A stretch of 54,643 bases of DNA, taken from positions 1 to 54,643 of the forward strand of contig JACPQM010000045.1 of the NCBI GenBank assembly GCA_016190505.1, in the 5' to 3' direction. The notes beneath the pieces were generated by a model that made no database searches, was not told where the DNA came from, and worked only from the letters and a program-made list of their open reading frames with translations. The translations under genes and the position numbers were made by a program. Below, piece after piece: positions 51,801 through 54,643 of this stretch; position 1 is the first letter of the stretch, and the number at the start of each line of letters is the position of its first letter. Source of the DNA: Chloroflexota bacterium (GTDB taxonomy: Bacteria; Chloroflexota; Dehalococcoidia; JACPQK01).

Positions 51801-54635
51801 CGGCGCGGTCTCCGAGCTTGCGATGGCGAAGTTGGCGTCGCTGGTATCGGAAGCGCCAGCCAGGAACGACGTGGCACCGGCAATGGAGCGCAGGACTCCC
51901 TGGCCCACGTGGTCGGAGGTGAGGGTCAGGCGGACGTCCCTGACCGGGGTGCGCAGGTCAGCGGCCTTCACGTAGCCGGCAATGGTGCCATCCACCACCT
52001 GCACCGCGGCCGTCCGGCGCGTGCTCCACTTGTCGTGCTCCGATTTCACCATGAGGGTCGTCTCATACCGCCCCGCCTTGGGGTAGGCATAGGTGGGGTT
52101 CCAGACCCCTCTCTGGTACGCGGTATGCCCGTCCACCCAGCCCGTCGCCGCCATGTTGCCCAGCGTGCCGTTATTCTTGGAAGAGGACGAGTCCTTCACT
52201 GTGTTGCCCTGGCCGTCCTCGAAGGACCACAGGCCAACTAGCCCCTGCTCGGTGCCTTTCAGCCCCTTGACCATGTGGTCCTGGACCTGGCCCTCGCTGA
52301 GGGCATGGTCCCAGATGGCCAGGTCGTCAATGGAGCCCAGGTAGGGGCTCGCCGAGCCATCGCCCTTGCCGATGTAGGCGTTCTGGGAGCCTCCGGGAGC
52401 TACCCCAGAAGATGCGGCTTCCTTGACCAGCACTCCGTTCTTGTACCACCTCAGTTTGTTGCTGCCGAGGTCACGGACTATGGCCAGGTGCGTCCAGGTG
52501 TTGACCTCCAGGGCAGAGTCCATGGTGATGCCAGAACTGTTGCCGTAGTAATAGGTGACCTTGCCGTCGCTCTCCAGCACGATGGCGCCCTTGCCCGTCC
52601 TGGACTGGAGATAGATGTTCTGGGCCGTGCCCAGCTTCTTGGGCTTGAGCCACAGCTCGATGCTCTGGCTGCCCGTGGTCTGCAGGGCGGAAGGACTACC
52701 CAGGTCCACGTAGTCGTTGACCCCGTCAAGCTCCAGGGCCTTGTTCGACCCATCGCTGAAGAACCACTGCCACTCCACGATCTTGCCCACGTCGTCAGCT
52801 TCGATGAAGTCCGGCGGGTTGCCCGAGAACTGGACCGGGGAGAAGTTGCCGCCGGCAATGCCGCCCTGGTAGGGCCCGCCCGGCATGGCGGTGGGCTTAC
52901 CGGCCTCAATGACAACGTCGGTGGTCTTGTTGTCACTCAGCACCAGGCCCTCGGTGGTGGTGACGGTGGCGGTGAACTTCGCCTGATATGCGGCAGCCGC
53001 CGACCAGGTGTATTTGGCGGCGCCCATGCTATCGGTCGCCACTTCCTCCCACGAGCCATCGAGCACCTGCCACTTGTAGACGACGGTGCCGCCCGGGAAG
53101 GCTGTCTGGTTGTAGGAGCCTTTGAGCGCCACCTCCTTGAGTGGCCTGCCGCCGTAGGGGCCGCCCGCATCTACCTGCACCGTGTCGTAGACCTTGACGT
53201 CAAAGAGCCTCTCGTCAGATACGATGCCGTAGTTGGTCTCCGCCTTGACCCGGGCCCTGCCGGTGAGGGTGGGCTTGGCCCAGGTGTAGGTCACGCTCTG
53301 GCCCGCGGGCTGGGTCTTTTCCACGGTGGCCCAGTCATTGTCCAGGTCCCACAGGAACTGGGTGATGGACTCTCCCTGTCCTGTGCTGCCCGTCTGCCCC
53401 GTCGCCTTCAACGTGACCTCCTGGCCCACCACCCCCACGTACTTGCCGTCCTTCCAGGAGGCGCCTGACCCCTTCTCGTCCACCGTGGGCAGCTTCCACA
53501 CGGCCACCGGGATGCTGAGCTCATAGCCCTCCACCTTGTTGTTGTCAACAATCAGCACCTTGGCCTGGGTGTTGCCGGTCTGGCTGAAGGTCAGGTCTGC
53601 CACTCCATTAGTACTATCTGAATTCTTTGCCCGGGTGACCGTGCGGTCAGGCGTCACCCATTTGTAGTCATTGAAGTTCTGGCCAGAAAAGGCGGTGCTC
53701 ACCTCGAACCGGACCTTCTGGTCCGCAGCCACGTTGACCCGGCTGTTGGAACCCAGGGCTGGGGCCACGCGGCTGGGCGCCGGCGGTAGGGGCCAGGCGT
53801 TGATGGTCACCTGAAGGTCCACTTTCTTGGTGCCCACGGCCAGGGTGATTTTCTTGGTCACTGAGCCTGCATCCGGCGGTTGGGCCTTCACCGTCACCGT
53901 CGCCTTGGAACCCGCCCTCAAGATGCCGTCAGTCTTGGAGAGCTCCAGCCAGTCCACTCCCGGCTCCAGCGTGGCGCTCCACCCCAGGTCCTCCGCCCCA
54001 ACCTCGCTGGTGTTCTCTATCTCGAAGCTGGCCTTGCACTTGCGGGCGTTGAAGTCCACGGCCGTTGAGTTCTTCGCCTCATAGCAGTTTTCCGAGATGG
54101 TGAGGGAGGTGGGGACCCTCGAGCTGGGTATCTTGGCCTTGAAGTCCCAGCCCACATAATACCTGAACTCGTTGGCGCCGCTAGGGTCGTCAATGGCCAT
54201 CAACAACAGGTCCAGCTTACCGTTGCCGTTTATATCGGCCAGAGCGACGCCACCTCCATTATGGTTATTGCCTATGTCGGTGGGGCTGAAGGCCACCTTG
54301 TCACTCCACTTCGATGGACCGGCCGTATCCAGGTCCCAGCCCACATAATACCTGAACTCGTTCCGCCCGGAAGGGTCGTCAATGGCCATCAACAACAGGT
54401 CCAGCTTACCGTTGCCGTTTATATCGGCCAGGGCGACGCCACCTCCCTGATGGTTATTGCCCAGGTCGGAGGGCTTGAAGGTTATCTTTTCAGTCCAACT
54501 AGCAGGCCCCGTGGCGGGATCCAGGTCCAGGCCAACATAAAACCTGAACTCGTTGGCGCCGGAAGGGTCGTCAATGGCCATCAACAACAGGTCCAGCGTA
54601 CCGTTTCCAACTATTTCGGATAACGCGACTCCCCC
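45834..54635 (-). CDS. Giant secreted multidomain protein, N-terminus missing
   Basis: Open for over 2,900 codons to the TAG at 45834, with no true start seen. Residue numbers count from the TTG at 54587. In order: FG-GAP/VCBS-like repeats with DINGNGKLD calcium-type loops (1-150); a BACON/Ig-like part (165-260); PKD-like domains (about 270-600); a LamG/concanavalin-like domain (616-800, ELDGVNDYVDLGSP); a Kre9/KNH-like domain (about 940-1040, ITSPNGGEKW); carboxypeptidase-regulatory/CnaB-like domains (1040-1330); an unusual helical part with a hydrophobic stretch (1526-1561) and a coiled coil (1649-1678); a Big_5/SbsA-like domain (2131-2246); and two more Kre9/KNH-like domains at the end (2707-2917, each ending SDTSDASFTIA). 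Surface adhesion, carbohydrate binding or matrix formation is likely. I see no sorting signal or membrane anchor at the C-terminus. Confidence 0.9.
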   Translation of the reverse strand, partial: GGVALSEIVGNGTLDLLLMAIDDPSGANEFRFYVGLDLDPATGPASWTEKITFKPSDLGNNHQGGGVALADINGNGKLDLLLMAIDDPSGRNEFRYYVGWDLDTAGPSKWSDKVAFSPTDIGNNHNGGGVALADINGNGKLDLLLMAIDDPSGANEFRYYVGWDFKAKIPSSRVPTSLTISENCYEAKNSTAVDFNARKCKASFEIENTSEVGAEDLGWSATLEPGVDWLELSKTDGILRAGSKATVTVKAQPPDAGSVTKKITLAVGTKKVDLQVTINAWPLPPAPSRVAPALGSNSRVNVAADQKVRFEVSTAFSGQNFNDYKWVTPDRTVTRAKNSDSTNGVADLTFSQTGNTQAKVLIVDNNKVEGYELSIPVAVWKLPTVDEKGSGASWKDGKYVGVVGQEVTLKATGQTGSTGQGESITQFLWDLDNDWATVEKTQPAGQSVTYTWAKPTLTGRARVKAETNYGIVSDERLFDVKVYDTVQVDAGGPYGGRPLKEVALKGSYNQTAFPGGTVVYKWQVLDGSWEEVATDSMGAAKYTWSAAAAYQAKFTATVTTTEGLVLSDNKTTDVVIEAGKPTAMPGGPYQGGIAGGNFSPVQFSGNPPDFIEADDVGKIVEWQWFFSDGSNKALELDGVNDYVDLGSPSALQTTGSQSIELWLKPKKLGTAQNIYLQSRTGKGAIVLESDGKVTYYYGNSSGITMDSALEVNTWTHLAIVRDLGSNKLRWYKNGVLVKEAASSGVAPGGSQNAYIGKGDGSASPYLGSIDDLAIWDHALSEGQVQDHMVKGLKGTEQGLVGLWSFEDGQGNTVKDSSSSKNNGTLGNMAATGWVDGHTAYQRGVWNPTYAYPKAGRYETTLMVKSEHDKWSTRRTAAVQVVDGTIAGYVKAADLRTPVRDVRLTLTSDHVGQGVLRSIAGATSFLAGASDTSDANFAIASSETAPATSTAVGPDLLTITSPNGGEKWAIGSTQTIRWSSSKLGQGTVKIEVSRDGGVSWVTIERMTPNDGEFQWTVAGPSTDKGKVRISEDPKLQEEVDQTGKLSIWTLSNAAGYYAFEHLPLGTYRVLAYKKNADLHEFEKPLQVTELTLKAPNQLAIDFVDISVFPVGGRVLYSKQKNGADVLVDEVSVEAFPIGSVGGVKSLPSASDLTNGMNWSVPLFAGKYLFVASRSGHDVRIKGSTPGWDPVPGYNPDTGLVTIKDARTDVDFIDLTTRKLTVYVVDSGGYPMPGKDVIISGLNGEAGDLSDAAGKFEVTLNPGKYTVTVPGGMPKGERVEKSAEVDLTTGDMAQTMVIPVKIVLEISPKPNLLGSNGEAQKFLKDMGLKPEQIEAVKTQLDGYMYYWPPEPRTHTYTIVAKANGHPVQEFALVVTDEVSQMTPDPPAQQEPIVSAGDRVQYAITAGLPKLDRSVTPPLADPKWVHFLATKDGYKDSALYKENVTILGDVPVGSAARLVSVPTVNYGVLHDPPGDGSYAYLDDSMTFKGIVRDMKIVINDREVMVYPSPWTSERSIDGFKKKEVSQDLGTKGLLGNRESASAGTVFLPFFLAEVGTGVATALTGAAGFAVELAKIGLIAKALSTEFGVQYEVSANRRYQTPSGDSLPDVLGPGKGDIYFGEGWTLGLQTKYRLGIKWDGTKVVPDTQQIETYDILERTNQYVYTVRDIEKIVTDLERAIAQATDEEEKKKLEAAKKTWTGLLNNNLARQWLVEGYSSYLSRGKGLDDFLKDNNLLDEKGAGGETLMVSGGAKFEYSRRIYEGSLVGVSADFGSSLSAYAQLELDFSCCKVFGAGTSLDLKFGGVFSMANGVSLRKGFESGKETEQTAGFVLSDDDVGDSIVTRVFTDPTWGTPLFFTEPGSVSSDPWEWQQDAESGTKWGTNRAVDLELTLETPATGVFDYSEGAHYKIRAQFSGQRVLQGGGTTDFLIYALTAQNPDNVTTKFNGDPGLYRVKFDPVGLPVATIAIDVYPPERDKSRQDQKQYQVTIVIEEEMDQHINRVLVLNPAFADLKAPRAVISTPYEGQRISPVYFPEGKAFEILAVSEAADLASIQLQIRSKRPDGVWEPWSNLSGMLWQDGVENPSVVTVFDRLDRRPPRREFTFKWPDSAISPLGEAEYALRAIAIDRATPRPNTDIDPPYVTFRVDGTKPSALNTVPDYQAKEGERVYASELSATFTDDMRPGDFTDRTFYVTDLLNNNAQVAGYVSYNPALRKAVFVPIVPFKANGFYRVAVKTDTVKADGTIDQGVHDLAGNPLDITMMWTFRTKGLAVEPSWSIELTATDGIAADAGNVAGVEFGASDTQDEKDVREVVFLPNRLRLSFLDRQGVTYDRDIRPADGRLSHHWSLAVKSAATSQEVTILWRPSAYLVKAGREYQVLRLVEFDSSGSITNTIPLDPTRAELDLTTGLYKPLDAYTYTPALNETRYFRLDVQKSEPVVGDFKKGTSGWVFFSVPITPQVADPFVNLGDDIDPLKLYWYDTASSSFKVYPPDLGEVSLQPGRGYFTFLEKDAVVDIGGAVNQEDVTVTLGAAGLHAIGNPFLLPVSIQDLKVNGLSFDQAVAQGLVSGTLYRWKLSVAPGLTADREEALTTGALQPWKGYWLETKAPDIKLTFPVPSDGSLLLDNEPPRSKVISATANSPTVTVKWSGQDDTSGVKWYDIQYKDGARGAWSNWLAGTTSTSAVFPGGYGHTWYFRSRAQDYAGNWEEYTQGDGHVSVTPTPGDGNGASSAGPTLMVTTPNGGEAWATGSLAIIAWSSPDSKGLVRIEFSRNGGQTWGTLVSRTANDGAYTWTVRGPATGQALVRVTNLSTRDSDTSDASFTIAASGQAASTSQGATNNTAVSSGPAITVTSPNGGETWTARSKATITWSSHDSKGLVRIELSRDGGATWQTIVSRTRNDGSHTWRVRGPATTLALVRVTHLSTRESDTSDASFTIAG

Positions 54636-54643
54636 TCACTGAA
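54144..54643 (-). repeat. FG-GAP tandem repeats in the giant gene
   Basis: Three copies and one partial copy of a 63-64 codon unit (spacing 189 and 192 bp). Copies around 54180-54240 and 54370-54430 are almost identical in DNA. The partial copy at the window edge diverges sharply beyond 54598 and has an in-frame TGA at 54636-54638 where other copies have a Gly codon. This is consistent with recent duplication and with assembly failure at the repeat. Confidence 0.75.

Noticed and set aside
52275-53468. A 397-codon plus-strand frame inside the giant gene
   Set aside because: An antisense shadow of the LamG/PKD-coding region; no start context.

Overview
The window reads as a GC-rich bacterial chromosome fragment. 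The mix of families (class II-like molybdenum oxidoreductases, UbiD, HyuA/HyuB, CaiB/BaiF CoA-transferase, DHA2 exporters, a 4Fe-4S protein with a winged helix, the REP and GTCATTGCGAG repeat families) is what I would expect of a Chloroflexota bacterium of the Dehalococcoidia/SAR202 kind. That placement is an inference from gene content; there is no rRNA or other marker here. I saw no tRNA, rRNA or CRISPR array. Both window ends lie in repeats (a dispersed repeat at the left, FG-GAP repeats at the right), so the window may be a whole assembly contig broken at repeats.

Layout. 1-344: dispersed repeats and a REP doublet. 345-5981 (minus): gcvH, a LipM-type octanoyltransferase/lipoate ligase, then three tandem DHA2 drug-exporter paralogues that are translationally coupled. 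6140-10938 (plus): an MFS protein with a signal-like N-terminus, a coiled-coil protein of unknown function, dCTP deaminase, RibD, a 40-residue antitoxin-tail-like ORF and a Uma2 nuclease-fold protein. 11101-13876: a small membrane protein, a broken REP-associated tyrosine transposase (RAYT) still flanked by inverted REPs, a polyprenol/diacylglycerol kinase-like membrane protein and an M20 amidohydrolase. 14006-15915: a Cys-rich winged-helix ferredoxin and a convergent alpha/beta hydrolase.

16072-25008 (plus) is a coherent envelope module. It holds a secreted small helical protein preceded by two mini-ORFs, an OmpR-type regulator, a sensor kinase, a very long HlyD/MacA-like adaptor, a MacB-type ATPase and permease, a DUF5666-like secreted protein and an HtrA-type protease. 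The likely logic is sensing of envelope stress, export through the ABC system, and protein quality control.

25275-45285 is catabolic. On the minus strand lie a large Mo-bis-MGD oxidoreductase, a CaiB/BaiF CoA-transferase and a nitronate monooxygenase-like flavoprotein. After a toxin-antitoxin island bracketed by copies of one 28-bp palindrome, hyuA-hyuB run leftward. Divergent from them is a plus-strand run of a solute-binding lipoprotein, a second Mo oxidoreductase, a benzoylformate-decarboxylase-like ThDP enzyme and a UbiD decarboxylase. Together these could take up and oxidise an organic substrate, activate or carboxylate a ketone, and decarboxylate 2-oxo and unsaturated acids. The parallel with anaerobic ethylbenzene/acetophenone metabolism is suggestive but unproven.

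45286-45833 holds tandem dispersed repeats and a strong hairpin. 45834 to the right edge (minus) is one open reading frame of more than 2,900 codons, the C-terminal part of a giant secreted multidomain protein whose start is outside the window or lost.
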